Below are positions 52,264-61,532 of a stretch of 64,000 nucleotides of DNA, in pieces. The notes below the pieces were generated by a model. It saw only the letters and a program-made list of their open reading frames with translations, did no database searches and was not told the DNA's origin. The stretch lies in assembly GCF_014851865.1 (NCBI RefSeq), contig NZ_JACVAM010000006.1, forward strand, positions 124,001-188,000, read 5' to 3'. Made by a program: the position numbers and the translations under genes. Numbering within the stretch: the stretch's first letter is position 1; each line of letters opens with the position of its first letter. The DNA is from Pseudomonas sp. PDM16 (GTDB taxonomy: Bacteria; Pseudomonadota; Gammaproteobacteria; Pseudomonadales; Pseudomonadaceae).

Positions 52264-52899
52264 TCAGGACTCCGGGGCGCCGACGGCGCGCAGACAGAAG
52301 GTGATCAGGGTTTGGCTGACAGCCGCCAGGTCCACGGCCGGCAGACCGGCATCGCGGGCGGCACGAGCCGGCGGGGAAAGAGGGCCGACCAGGGCCTCGG
52401 CGATGGCGCCTACCAGGCAGGCCGCCACCAGGTTGACCTGCGCCACGCGAAACTCGCCGCTGCGCACGCCTTCTTCGAGCAGGTCGACGAACAGCTCGGC
52501 ATAGGCCTCGCGAAACAACAGGCGCTGCTCGTCCACTTCCGGGTCTACCGGTTCGGCGATCAGTGCAAAGGCCAGACGCCGGCTGTGCCAGGCGCGGGCG
52601 GCGAACTGTTCGAGACCGGCGGTCATGCGCTGCACGGCACTGCCAGAACCTTCGAGAATCACGGCCAGCGCCTCGACCTCGATGCGGCTGGCGTTGCTGA
52701 ATACCTCGGCGGCCAGCTCACCCTTTCCCGCAAAGTGACGGTACAAGCTGCCGGTGGCGATACCGACGTCTTCGGCCAGGGCCTGCATGCTCAGGCTGGC
52801 GAAGCCGCCTTCGGCGACCCGCGCATGGGCGCAGGCAAGAATGCGCTCGCGCAGCTCCTGGGCACGGTCGAGACGCGCAGCGGTGATGCGATAGGCCAT
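52264..52899 (-). CDS. TetR-family regulator of the acyl-CoA dehydrogenase
   Basis: 211 residues. The helix-turn-helix is SMQALAEDVGIATGSLYRHFAGK (parts, about 36-58), followed by a variable ligand domain. It is one base upstream of the acyl-CoA dehydrogenase gene and overlaps palindromic sites in its own promoter. It probably represses its own operon and is released by an acyl-CoA or fatty acid. Confidence 0.9.
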   Translation of the reverse strand: MAYRITAARLDRAQELRERILACAHARVAEGGFASLSMQALAEDVGIATGSLYRHFAGKGELAAEVFSNASRIEVEALAVILEGSGSAVQRMTAGLEQFAARAWHSRRLAFALIAEPVDPEVDEQRLLFREAYAELFVDLLEEGVRSGEFRVAQVNLVAACLVGAIAEALVGPLSPPARAARDAGLPAVDLAAVSQTLITFCLRAVGAPES

Positions 52900-52903
52900 G
52901 AAC

Positions 52904-52917
52904 TGAATCCTGATTCA
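52904..52917. promoter_or_regulatory. TetR operator copy 1, TGAATC-CT-GATTCA
   Basis: Perfect inverted repeat with a 2-bp spacer, 4 bp from the tetR start codon; it overlaps the AGGA ribosome site. Confidence 0.65.
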
Positions 52918-52931
52918 TGAATTCAGATCAG

Positions 52932-52945
52932 TGAATCATGATTCA
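52932..52945. promoter_or_regulatory. TetR operator copy 2, TGAATC-AT-GATTCA
   Basis: Same half-sites as copy 1, centre-to-centre distance 28 bp, extended to GTGAATCATGATTCAC (52931-52946). Two copies with identical arms indicate a real operator. Confidence 0.65.
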
Positions 52946-53009
52946 CTTCTTGAACAAAACGACGATTCGGCCAAATTACGGCCGAATCATTGTCAGCGTC
53001 AGGGAATAA

Positions 53010-55418
53010 TCAATTGGGTGCCTGGCACAGTACCCAGTCGTGCAGCAGTGCCTGCAGTTCGAGGAACTTCACCGGCTTGGCCAGGTAGTCGCTCATCCCG
53101 GCCGCCAGGCAGCGCTCACGGTCGCCACTGTGGCTATGGGCGGTAATCGCCAGTACTGGCGTGTCAGCGCAGCCGGGCAGATTGCGCAGCGCGCGGCAGG
53201 TGGCGAAGCCGTCCATGACCGGCATCTGGCAGTCCAGCAGCACTGCATCGATTGGCTCCCTGCGCAGCACTTCCAAGGCCTCGGCACCGTTGTCGGCGGT
53301 ACGCACCTGGTAGCCCAGCTTGAGCAGCATGCCGCGAGTCACCAGTTGGTTGATGGCGTTGTCCTCGACGACCATCACCGTGCACTGCTCGGGACGCCGC
53401 AACGGGGCGCCCCCGGCACGCCGCAGCGGCGCGGCCACTTCCTGTGGGCGCTGGACCGGCAGATCGAGTTGGATACTGATGGTGAAGGTGCTGCCCTGTC
53501 CTGGCTGCGACTGGTGCTGCAGGCTGCCACCGAGCAACTCGACCAGCTGCCGGCAGATCGCCAGACCGATGCCCAGGCCACCATATTGGCGGGTCATGGA
53601 GCCGTCCAGCTGGCGGAAGCGCTGATAGAGGCTGCCCTCGGCCGGAGGGACAAAGCCGATGCCGGTGTCCATCACCTCGATGCGCAGTGGCATGCTACCG
53701 GCCAGCGGCCCGGCAGCGCCGATGCGTAGGGTGACCTGGCCCTGGTGGGTGAACTTGATCGCGTTTTCCAACAGGTAGCCAACAGCCTGTGCGAGCTTGC
53801 CAGCGTCGCCTTCCAGGGTATCGGGAAGGCTGTCCTCCAGTTCGATGACGAACTGCAGGCCACGCTCCGCAGCCTTGCCACCGTACTGGGCACGCAGGCC
53901 ATCGACCAGGCCGCGCAGACTGAACGGCTGGCGACGCGGGTAGAGCTTGCCGGCCTGCAGCTCGGTGAGTGCGAGGATGTCGTTGACCATACGCATCATG
54001 TCCCGCGCCGAGCTGGCGGCAGTACGCTGGTACTGCTCCAACTCGACATCCATCTTCACCGTCTGCATCAGCTCGAGGGAGCCGATCACTCCGTTCATCG
54101 GCGTACGCAGCTCGTGGGTGACGGTGGCCAGGAATTCGTCCTTGAAGCGGCTGTTGTCCGCCAGCTCGCGGTTGAGCGCCTCAAGTTCGCGCCCGGCCTC
54201 CTGGAGGATGCGCGTGCGCTCTTCCTTCATCGCGTTGATACGGTCGGCCAGGGCCAGGGACAGCAACCCCACTTCCAGCGCCGAGCCGAACTGGCTGGCA
54301 TACATGGTGGTGAACGTATATGGCAGGAAGCCCAACACCATCAGGGTATTGATCACCCCTCCCGCGAGGAAGGCGGTCCAGGCGATGATGAAATAACGCG
54401 CCACGCGCATACCACGCAGCCAGGCCAATGCGCCCGCGCTGAAGACCACCACCGTGAACGCCAGTGCCAGGACGGTGGCCAGGCGCAGCGCGATCGAATA
54501 GCTGCTGAACAGCGCGAGCGCCATCACAAGCCCTCCCACGGCCATCAGCACCAGTAGTGCGCGATCAATCCAGGGGCTGTGCTCACGCGTGTGCAGAAAG
54601 CTACGGGAGAACTGGCAGCCGAACAGCCCGGCAGAACCGATCAGGAACGGAGTGGCGGCATTGGCCCACCAAGGGTTGTCCGGCCAGAAATACTGTATTC
54701 CCGCTCCGTTGACCGACAGTTGATAGAGGCCGAACGAAGCAATGTAGAGGATGTAGTAGAGATAGCTGGTGTCGCGAACGCTGACGAAGATGAACAGGTT
54801 GTAGATCAGCATGGCCAGCAGCACGCCATAGATGATGCCCAAGGTGTAGATGCGCACTGGCTGCGCTTCTATAAAGGCATCGGCCGCCCACAGCCCCAGC
54901 GGCATCTGCATCGAGCCCTGGCTTTGCACACGCAGATACACCCGCTGGGTCTTGCCGGGAACCAGGTCGAGATTGAACAGGTAGTTGTTCTGCGCGATCT
55001 CCCGCCTGGAGAACGGCAGCGCATCCCCGGTGCGGACAGCGAGGCGATAGCCGCCAGCAGCGTCGGGCAGGTAGAGGTCGAGATGGTCCAGCGGAGGATA
55101 AGCCACCTCCAGCAACCAGGCCTTCGGCCCTGTGGGTCGGCTGGGGCGATAACGAAGGTCGATCCGCAGCCAGAATACCGAACGTGAGTATCCGGCGTTC
55201 AGAACCGGCTTGACGTTGTCCCGGAAGCTGCCGTCCAGAGCTGCCGAAGTGATTTCATCGATGCTGGCATCACCACGCACATCCTCGAACACCTGCATCT
55301 TCGAGCCGAGTGTGAGATAGCGGGTGTGCTCGTCGAAATCGACGGCATGCACCAGCCAGCTCCAGCCGAACAGGATCAGGAATATACAAACACGCATGCA
55401 GGCCCGCCCGGATCTCAT
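53010..55418 (-). CDS. ladS: LadS-type hybrid sensor histidine kinase (7TMR-DISM)
   Basis: 802 residues. A signal segment (about 8-25) precedes the 7TMR-DISMED2 carbohydrate-like sensor domain (about 30-180). Seven membrane helices (about 190-390) are followed by HisKA with His435 (ATVTHELRTPMNG), a HATPase with DTGIGF and GGLGIGLAI, and a receiver with Asp729 (VLLDCQMPVMDG). LadS modulates the Gac/Rsm pathway and so biofilm versus motility. PAO1 PA3974 shares domain order and position. The start at 55418 gives a membrane-targeted N terminus; ATG at 55397 is possible. Confidence 0.9.
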   Translation of the reverse strand: MRSGRACMRVCIFLILFGWSWLVHAVDFDEHTRYLTLGSKMQVFEDVRGDASIDEITSAALDGSFRDNVKPVLNAGYSRSVFWLRIDLRYRPSRPTGPKAWLLEVAYPPLDHLDLYLPDAAGGYRLAVRTGDALPFSRREIAQNNYLFNLDLVPGKTQRVYLRVQSQGSMQMPLGLWAADAFIEAQPVRIYTLGIIYGVLLAMLIYNLFIFVSVRDTSYLYYILYIASFGLYQLSVNGAGIQYFWPDNPWWANAATPFLIGSAGLFGCQFSRSFLHTREHSPWIDRALLVLMAVGGLVMALALFSSYSIALRLATVLALAFTVVVFSAGALAWLRGMRVARYFIIAWTAFLAGGVINTLMVLGFLPYTFTTMYASQFGSALEVGLLSLALADRINAMKEERTRILQEAGRELEALNRELADNSRFKDEFLATVTHELRTPMNGVIGSLELMQTVKMDVELEQYQRTAASSARDMMRMVNDILALTELQAGKLYPRRQPFSLRGLVDGLRAQYGGKAAERGLQFVIELEDSLPDTLEGDAGKLAQAVGYLLENAIKFTHQGQVTLRIGAAGPLAGSMPLRIEVMDTGIGFVPPAEGSLYQRFRQLDGSMTRQYGGLGIGLAICRQLVELLGGSLQHQSQPGQGSTFTISIQLDLPVQRPQEVAAPLRRAGGAPLRRPEQCTVMVVEDNAINQLVTRGMLLKLGYQVRTADNGAEALEVLRREPIDAVLLDCQMPVMDGFATCRALRNLPGCADTPVLAITAHSHSGDRERCLAAGMSDYLAKPVKFLELQALLHDWVLCQAPN

Positions 55419-55585
55419 GCGTAGCCGCCCGGAGCCCTCTTCTCCAATTGGGCGGCACACAGAACCCTTCTGATTGGTATACGAAAACTCTATCACAGCG
55501 TCTGGGGGAAAAATCCGCCTGCGCGGACAAGATGTCGCGCCTCGACGATTGGGCCACCCGCCGCCAGATGGTAAGCTCGCCGGCC

Positions 55586-56383
55586 ATGAACAGACACAAC
55601 TCCCGCCCCGTCGTCCTCTGCCTATCCGGCCACGACCCCTCTGGTGGTGCCGGCCTGCAGGCGGACATCGAAGCCCTGCTCGCCCAGGGCTGCCACGCCG
55701 CTCCGGCGGTCACCGCACTGACCGTGCAGGATACGGTCGACGTCTCCGACTTCCGCGTGCTCGACCGCGATTGGGTGCTGGCCCAGGCCCGTGCCATCAT
55801 CGCCGACCTGCCGGTGGCCGCCGTCAAGCTGGGCATGCTCGGCTCGGTGCAGATGGTCGACACCGTGGTCGAGATCATGCAGCTGCTGCCCGGCGTGCCG
55901 CTGGTCTGCGACCCGGTGCTACGCGCCGGCGGCGGCGGCTCGCTGGGCAAGGATGACGTCGGCTACGCCATGCGCGAGCGTCTACTGCCGATCGCCGCAG
56001 CCGCCACGCCGAATCTGCCGGAAGCACGCATCCTCGCCGAACTGCCCGAGGGCACGGCGGACGAATGCGCAGAGAAGCTTTCCCCCTTCTGCCAAAACCT
56101 GCTGATCACCGGCGGCCACGGCGACGAGGCTGAAGTGCACAACCGTCTCTACATCCGCGGTGGCGAACACCACACCTTCACCTGCGCGCGCCTGCCAGGC
56201 AGCTACCACGGTTCCGGCTGCACCCTGGCCAGCACCCTGGCCGGCCGCCTGGCGCTGGGCGAAGAAGTGGTCAGCGCCGTACGCTCGGCGCTGGACTACA
56301 CCTGGCGTACCCTGCGCGACGCCGAGCAGCCTGGTCGCGGCCAGTTCGTGCCTCGCCGCCTGCCGCTGGATTTCTCCCAGTGA
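55586..56383 (+). CDS. thiD: hydroxymethylpyrimidine/phosphomethylpyrimidine kinase
   Basis: 265 residues of the ribokinase-like ThiD family: VLCLSGHDPSGGAGLQADIEAL (parts) at the N terminus and GSYHGSGCTLASTLAG with the catalytic region near the C terminus. It phosphorylates HMP and HMP-phosphate in thiamine synthesis. The start at 55586 gives the family length. Its end overlaps the thiE start by 4 nt. It is divergent from ladS. Confidence 0.95.
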   Translation: MNRHNSRPVVLCLSGHDPSGGAGLQADIEALLAQGCHAAPAVTALTVQDTVDVSDFRVLDRDWVLAQARAIIADLPVAAVKLGMLGSVQMVDTVVEIMQLLPGVPLVCDPVLRAGGGGSLGKDDVGYAMRERLLPIAAAATPNLPEARILAELPEGTADECAEKLSPFCQNLLITGGHGDEAEVHNRLYIRGGEHHTFTCARLPGSYHGSGCTLASTLAGRLALGEEVVSAVRSALDYTWRTLRDAEQPGRGQFVPRRLPLDFSQ

Positions 56384-57024
56384 AGGATCGTTCTGCCAAG
56401 CTGCGCGGCCTGTATGCCATCACCGACAGCCAACTGCTGGCCGACGGTCGCCTGCTGCCCTACGTGGAAGCAGCGCTGAAAGGCGGTGTGCGCCTATTGC
56501 AGTACCGCGACAAGTCCAGCGACCAGGCTCGCCGCCTGCGCGAGGCTGAAGCGTTGGCCGAACTGTGCGCGCGCCACGGTGCCAGCCTGATCATCAATGA
56601 TGACGCCGAGCTGGCCGCTCGCCTGGGTGTCGGCCTGCACCTGGGCCAGGGCGACGGCTCGCTGGCCGCTGCCCGCGCCCTGCTCGGCGCCAAAGCCATC
56701 ATCGGCGGCACCTGCCATGCCAGCCTGGAGCTGGCCGAGCAGGCTGCTCGCGAAGGCGTCAGCTACATCGCCTTCGGCCGCTTCTTCAATTCACAGACCA
56801 AGCCCGGCGCGCCAAGCGCTACGCCCGAACTGCTGGAGCAAGCCCGCGCCCGCTTCGCCCTGCCGATCACTGCCATCGGCGGTGTCAGCCTGGACAACGG
56901 CGCCGAGCTGATCGCCCGTGGTGCCGACCTGCTGGCGGTGATCCACGCCTTGTTCTCCGCGCCCTCTGCCATCGAGGTAGAGACCCGCGCCCGCGCTTTC
57001 AGCGCACTGTTCGCCACTTCCTGA
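56380..57024 (+). CDS. thiE: thiamine-phosphate synthase
   Basis: 214 residues from a GTG start overlapping the thiD TGA (GTGA). Signatures are LRGLYAITDSQLL, VRLLQYRDKSSDQ, LIINDDAELAARLGVGLHLGQGD (parts) and the phosphate-binding AIGGVSLDNGAELI. It joins HMP-diphosphate and thiazole phosphate. It is coupled to thiD. Confidence 0.95.
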   Translation: MKDRSAKLRGLYAITDSQLLADGRLLPYVEAALKGGVRLLQYRDKSSDQARRLREAEALAELCARHGASLIINDDAELAARLGVGLHLGQGDGSLAAARALLGAKAIIGGTCHASLELAEQAAREGVSYIAFGRFFNSQTKPGAPSATPELLEQARARFALPITAIGGVSLDNGAELIARGADLLAVIHALFSAPSAIEVETRARAFSALFATS

Positions 57025-57039
57025 TTTAGAGAGGCCGCC

Positions 57040-58323
57040 ATGTCCCGTTCCGAGATCCTGTTCGCCAACGCTCAGAAACACATCCCTGGTGGCGTCAACT
57101 CGCCGGTGCGCGCCTTCCGCAGCGTCGGCGGTACCCCGCTGTTCTTCAAGCATGCCGAAGGCGCCTATGTGATCGATGAGGACGACAAGCGCTACGTCGA
57201 CTACGTCGGCTCCTGGGGCCCGATGATCCTCGGCCACGCCCACCCGCAGGTACTGGACGCGGTACGCAAGCAGCTGGAACACGGCCTGTCCTACGGCGCG
57301 CCGACCGCGCTGGAAGTGGAAATGGCCGAATTGGTCTGTTCCATTGTGCCGTCCATGGAACTGGTGCGCATGGTCAGCTCCGGCACCGAGGCGACCATGA
57401 GCGCCATTCGCCTGGCCCGTGGTCACACCGGCCGCGACGCGATCATCAAGTTCGAGGGCTGCTACCACGGCCACTCCGACAGCCTGCTGGTGAAGGCCGG
57501 CTCCGGCCTGCTGACCCAGGGCGTACCCAGCTCGGCCGGTGTACCGGCGGACTTCGCCAAGCACACCCTGACCCTGCCCTATAACGACTTGGCTGCCGTC
57601 GAGAAGACCCTGGCCGAGGTCGGCAAGACCGTGGCCTGCATCATCGTCGAGCCGGTGGCCGGCAACATGAACTGCGTACCGCCGGCGCCGGGCTTCCTCG
57701 AAGGCCTGCGCGAGCAGTGCGACAAGCACGGAGTGGTGCTGATCTTCGACGAAGTAATGACCGGCTTCCGCGTCGCCCTCGGCGGCGCCCAGGCCCATTA
57801 CGGCGTGGTGCCGGACCTGTCGACCTTCGGCAAGATCGTCGGCGGCGGCATGCCGGTCGGCTGTTTCGGCGGCAAGCGCGCGATCATGGAATGCATCGCC
57901 CCGCTCGGCCCGGTCTACCAGGCCGGCACCCTGTCCGGCAACCCGCTGGCCATGGCCGCCGGCCTGACCACCCTCAAACTGATCAGCCGCCCGGGCTTCC
58001 ACGCCGAGCTGTCCGAGTTCACCAGCCGCATGCTGGCCGGCCTGCAGGAGCGCGCCGATGCCGCCGGCATCCCCTTCGTCACCACCCAGGCGGGCGCCAT
58101 GTTCGGCCTGTACTTCAGCGGCGCCGACGACATCGTCACCTTCGCTGACGTGATGGCCAGCGACGCGGCACGCTTCAACAAGTTCTTCCACCTGATGCTG
58201 GAAGGCGGCGTGTACCTGGCCCCGAGCGCCTTCGAAGCCGGCTTCACTTCGATCGCCCATGGTGACAAGGAGCTGGAAACCACCTTCACCGCCGCCGAGC
58301 GGGCCTTCGCCAAGCTCAAGTGA
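57040..58323 (+). CDS. hemL: glutamate-1-semialdehyde 2,1-aminomutase
   Basis: 427 residues. The PLP lysine is Lys265 in STFGKIVGG, with GTEATMSAIRLAR, LIFDEVMTGFRVA and GTLSGNPLAMAAG. It makes 5-aminolevulinate for haem and tetrapyrroles. An AGAGAGG-type ribosome site precedes the ATG. It follows thiE by 15 bp, so it is in the thiamine transcript, as I recall for PAO1 PA3975-3977. Confidence 0.97.
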   Translation: MSRSEILFANAQKHIPGGVNSPVRAFRSVGGTPLFFKHAEGAYVIDEDDKRYVDYVGSWGPMILGHAHPQVLDAVRKQLEHGLSYGAPTALEVEMAELVCSIVPSMELVRMVSSGTEATMSAIRLARGHTGRDAIIKFEGCYHGHSDSLLVKAGSGLLTQGVPSSAGVPADFAKHTLTLPYNDLAAVEKTLAEVGKTVACIIVEPVAGNMNCVPPAPGFLEGLREQCDKHGVVLIFDEVMTGFRVALGGAQAHYGVVPDLSTFGKIVGGGMPVGCFGGKRAIMECIAPLGPVYQAGTLSGNPLAMAAGLTTLKLISRPGFHAELSEFTSRMLAGLQERADAAGIPFVTTQAGAMFGLYFSGADDIVTFADVMASDAARFNKFFHLMLEGGVYLAPSAFEAGFTSIAHGDKELETTFTAAERAFAKLK

Positions 58324-58952
58324 TGCAATACAGCACCGCATTCAGCGACGCAGTCCTGGCATTGGCCTGCCTGGCCAGCCTGCTATGGCTGCGCCCGGCC
58401 TTCACCGGCCAACCGGTGTTGCGCGCCCTGCTGCTGGGTTTCGGCTTGACCGCCACCGCGGCGCTCTGTGGCGCGGTGCGTTACGGCCTGGACCCGAACT
58501 GGATCGACAAACACCGCTCCTTCACCCAGCTCAGCGCCGCCCTGGGGCTGCCGCTGCTAGGTCTGGCGGCGCTCGCCCTGTCTCGCGGCATGGCCTGGAG
58601 CCGCTCGATCTGGACGGTATGGCTACTGGCGCTGGTCGGGCTATTCATCGGCGCGCGCTTACTGGGCGTGGATCAGCACTATCGCCTGGCGCTCAGCCTG
58701 GTGACGCTGCTGCTGATTCTCTACGCCGGCCTGAACCAATGGCCGCAGCGTCAGCCTGGGCTAGCGGCAATAGGCGTCGTTGCTCTGTTCTTGGTCGCTG
58801 GCCTGGCCGTCGGCACCGAAGGCGTCATCGGGCCGTTACGTCGTGTCGACCTGTTCCATGCCCTGTTGACCCCGGCTTATCCCCTGCTGGCTTGGCTGCT
58901 GTTGAGGCTGCACAACGCTGCCAGCAAGGAAAACCCGGCAAAGACTTTGTAA
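58323..58952 (+). CDS. polytopic membrane protein of unknown function
   Basis: 209 residues with about seven hydrophobic helices. It overlaps the hemL stop by one base (TGATG), so it is translationally coupled. No motif ties it to haem synthesis. It matches the position of PAO1 PA3978 by recollection. Confidence 0.75.
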   Translation: MQYSTAFSDAVLALACLASLLWLRPAFTGQPVLRALLLGFGLTATAALCGAVRYGLDPNWIDKHRSFTQLSAALGLPLLGLAALALSRGMAWSRSIWTVWLLALVGLFIGARLLGVDQHYRLALSLVTLLLILYAGLNQWPQRQPGLAAIGVVALFLVAGLAVGTEGVIGPLRRVDLFHALLTPAYPLLAWLLLRLHNAASKENPAKTL

Positions 58953-59043
58953 GGACGGCCCGGCTTATCACATAATGTGATGGCCGGCGCGTTTCGCCGG
59001 CCGGGCATGAAGCCTGTCTGTTTCGCGAGGCGCTTGGATTTCC

Positions 59044-59649
59044 ATGAATCGCACTGGCCGCACCCTGATCCTGGGCTGCCTGTCGCTCGTTGCTCCGCTG
59101 CTGGCCAGCGCGGGCGACAATTCCCTGCTGGTGCCCGCCATCGGGCGTTGCTCGCTGAACGCCTCCCCCGAAGAAATGCCCCAGGCATTGGCCGCCTGCC
59201 AGGAAATGGCCAACCAGGGCGATACCCAGGCGCAATACGAGCTCGGCGAATTCTTCTACGACGGCCAGCGCACCCAGCGCGACCTGCCGCAAGCCATGCA
59301 CTGGTTCGAACAATCCTCGCTGCAGGGCAATGCCCAAGCTCAGCTGCGCCTGGGCACCATGTTCTTCCGCGGCGAAGGAGTTCAGGCCAACAACGTGCAG
59401 GCCTATATCGTACTGAAGATGGCGGCGGTCAATGGCTCCGACGAGGCCATGGACAGCGCCGACCAGGTGGCCGAACGCATGGGCCGTGAAGAGCTGCAGG
59501 CAGCCAGCCAAGTGTTGGGGCAGATTTTCCGCAGTTACTTGCTGGAACTGCAGAACATCGACAACGGCGGACCTTCTGGCTTCAATCCAAGCCCCGCCTC
59601 GCCGGTCCCTGGCATCTCCCCACAGGCGCCAGCCTTCGCTCCCAACTGA
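59044..59649 (+). CDS. periplasmic or secreted Sel1-like repeat protein
   Basis: 201 residues with a signal peptide (about 1-22, LLASAGDN). Two or three Sel1-like repeats (about 50-130) contain GDTQAQYELGEFFYDG, LPQAMHWFEQSSLQG and NAQAQLRLGTMFFRGEGV in parts. These repeats act as protein-binding scaffolds. The C-terminal 30 residues are Pro/Ser-rich. It is convergent with the DUF1820 gene, 3 bp away. Confidence 0.82.
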   Translation: MNRTGRTLILGCLSLVAPLLASAGDNSLLVPAIGRCSLNASPEEMPQALAACQEMANQGDTQAQYELGEFFYDGQRTQRDLPQAMHWFEQSSLQGNAQAQLRLGTMFFRGEGVQANNVQAYIVLKMAAVNGSDEAMDSADQVAERMGREELQAASQVLGQIFRSYLLELQNIDNGGPSGFNPSPASPVPGISPQAPAFAPN

Positions 59650-59652
59650 AAC

Positions 59653-59976
59653 TCACTTCTCCGGCATCGGCACCGGGAAAGGCATCACGTTGCCGCCACC
59701 CTTGGCCTCGCTGATCTTCGGCGTGCCCAGGCGCTCTACCTCATCGATGCGCACGATGGAGTGCATCGGCACAAAGCTGCGCACCACGCCCTCGAACTGC
59801 GCCTTGAGCTTCTCTTCGCTGGGATCGACGACCACCTGGGTACGCTCGCCGAAGACGAACTCCTCCACTTCCAGGAAGCCCCACAGATCGCTCTGGTAGA
59901 TCTGCTTGGCGTACATCTCGTACACCTGGCCCTGGTTGAGGAAAATCACCTTGTAGATGGGTTCGCGCTTGCTCAT
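59653..59976 (-). CDS. DUF1820-family protein
   Basis: 107 residues beginning SKREPIYKVIFLNQGQVYEMY. It matches a small uncharacterised gammaproteobacterial family (PAO1 PA3979 by recollection). No motif suggests a function. No ribosome site is visible before the ATG. It is divergent from miaB. Confidence 0.8.
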   Translation of the reverse strand: MSKREPIYKVIFLNQGQVYEMYAKQIYQSDLWGFLEVEEFVFGERTQVVVDPSEEKLKAQFEGVVRSFVPMHSIVRIDEVERLGTPKISEAKGGGNVMPFPVPMPEK

Positions 59977-60065
59977 AGGAAGGAGGATAGAGGACGGCTG
60001 GAAATCGGGGGCGCGATCTTACAGCGGCCGGACAGCCAACGCTAGGAACGCCGCAGGTCGCCCCC

Positions 60066-60071
60066 TATAAT
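60066..60071 (+). promoter_or_regulatory. -10 element TATAAT for miaB
   Basis: TATAAT 35 bp upstream of the miaB ATG; no clear -35. Confidence 0.5.
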
Positions 60072-60105
60072 GCGCGGTCCGATTCAGAACCACCGACCTA
60101 AGCAG

Positions 60106-61434
60106 ATGGCCAAGAAGCTTTATATCGAGACCCACGGTTGCCAGATGAACGAGTACGACAGCTCGCGCATGGTCGACCTGCTGGGTGAACACCAGGCTCT
60201 TGAAGTCACGGAGAACCCGGCGGAAGCCGACGTGATCCTGCTCAATACCTGCTCGATTCGCGAAAAAGCCCAAGAGAAGGTGTTTTCCAAGCTGGGCGGC
60301 TGGCGCGCACTGAAGCAGGAGAACCCCAACCTGGTGATCGGCGTCGGCGGCTGCGTAGCCAGCCAGGAGGGTGCCGCCATCCGCGACCGCGCACCCTACG
60401 TCGACGTGGTGTTCGGCCCTCAGACCCTGCACCGCCTGCCCGAGATGATCGACGCCGCGCGCAGCACCAAGCAGGCGCAGATCGACATCAGCTTCCCCGA
60501 GATCGAGAAGTTCGACCGCCTGCCCGAGCCACGCGTCGACGGCCCCAGCGCCTTCGTCTCGGTGATGGAAGGCTGCAGCAAGTACTGCACCTTCTGCGTG
60601 GTGCCCTACACCCGCGGCGAAGAGGTCAGCCGCCCGCTCGGTGACGTGCTGCTGGAGATCACCCAGCTGGCCGAGAAAGGCGTCAAGGAAGTCACCCTGC
60701 TCGGGCAGAACGTCAACGGTTTCCGTGGCGCGACACCAGACGGTGACATCGCCGACTTCGCCGACCTGCTTTATGCGGTGGCGACCATCGACGGTATCGA
60801 GCGCATCCGCTACACCACCAGCCACCCGCTGGAGTTCTCCGACGCCATCATCCAGGCCCACGCCGATATCCCGCAGCTGGTGAAGTTCCTCCACCTGCCG
60901 GTGCAGTCCGGCTCGGACCGCGTGCTGGCGGCGATGAAGCGCAACCACACGGCGCTGGAATACAAGTCGCGCATCCGCAAGCTGAAGGCGGCGGTGCCAG
61001 ACATCTGCATCAGCTCGGACTTCATCGTCGGCTTCCCCGGCGAGACCGAGAAGGACTTCGAGCAGACCATGAAGCTGATCGAGGACGTCGGCTTCGACTT
61101 CTCCTTCTCCTTCATTTACAGCTCGCGCCCGGGCACTCCCGCAGCGGACCTGGTCGACGACACCCCGGACGAGGTGAAGAAGCAGCGCCTGCTGATTCTC
61201 AACAGCCGCCTCAACCAGCAGGGCTTCGAGACCAGTCGACGGATGGTCGGCACCACTCAGCGCATCCTCGTCACCGACTACGCCAAGCGCGACCCGGGCC
61301 AACTGCAGGGCCGCACCGAGAACAACCGCGTGGTCAACTTCCGCTGCGACAACCCGAGCCTGATCGGCCAGTTCGTCGACGTGGAAATCTACGAGGCACT
61401 GCCCAACTCGCTGCGCGGCACCCTTATCGACTAA
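60106..61434 (+). CDS. miaB: tRNA-2-methylthio-N6-dimethylallyladenosine synthase
   Basis: 442 residues. Auxiliary cluster cysteines are Cys12, Cys49 and Cys83 and the radical-SAM cluster is Cys157, Cys161 and Cys164 (CSKYCTFC), the canonical MiaB pattern. The TRAM domain lies at the C terminus (about 376-440). It methylthiolates A37 of tRNAs. The ATG at 60106 has a weak AAGCAG upstream but gives the family start MAKKLYIETHGC. Confidence 0.97.
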   Translation: MAKKLYIETHGCQMNEYDSSRMVDLLGEHQALEVTENPAEADVILLNTCSIREKAQEKVFSKLGGWRALKQENPNLVIGVGGCVASQEGAAIRDRAPYVDVVFGPQTLHRLPEMIDAARSTKQAQIDISFPEIEKFDRLPEPRVDGPSAFVSVMEGCSKYCTFCVVPYTRGEEVSRPLGDVLLEITQLAEKGVKEVTLLGQNVNGFRGATPDGDIADFADLLYAVATIDGIERIRYTTSHPLEFSDAIIQAHADIPQLVKFLHLPVQSGSDRVLAAMKRNHTALEYKSRIRKLKAAVPDICISSDFIVGFPGETEKDFEQTMKLIEDVGFDFSFSFIYSSRPGTPAADLVDDTPDEVKKQRLLILNSRLNQQGFETSRRMVGTTQRILVTDYAKRDPGQLQGRTENNRVVNFRCDNPSLIGQFVDVEIYEALPNSLRGTLID

Positions 61435-61532
61435 CGGCTAGCTCTAAACCCGACGCCCGAACTTTCACCCTCGGGCGCGTGGGGTTATCCTTCGACCTCG
61501 ACCCCCTGCCGAATGGCGGCTACAAGACCACA

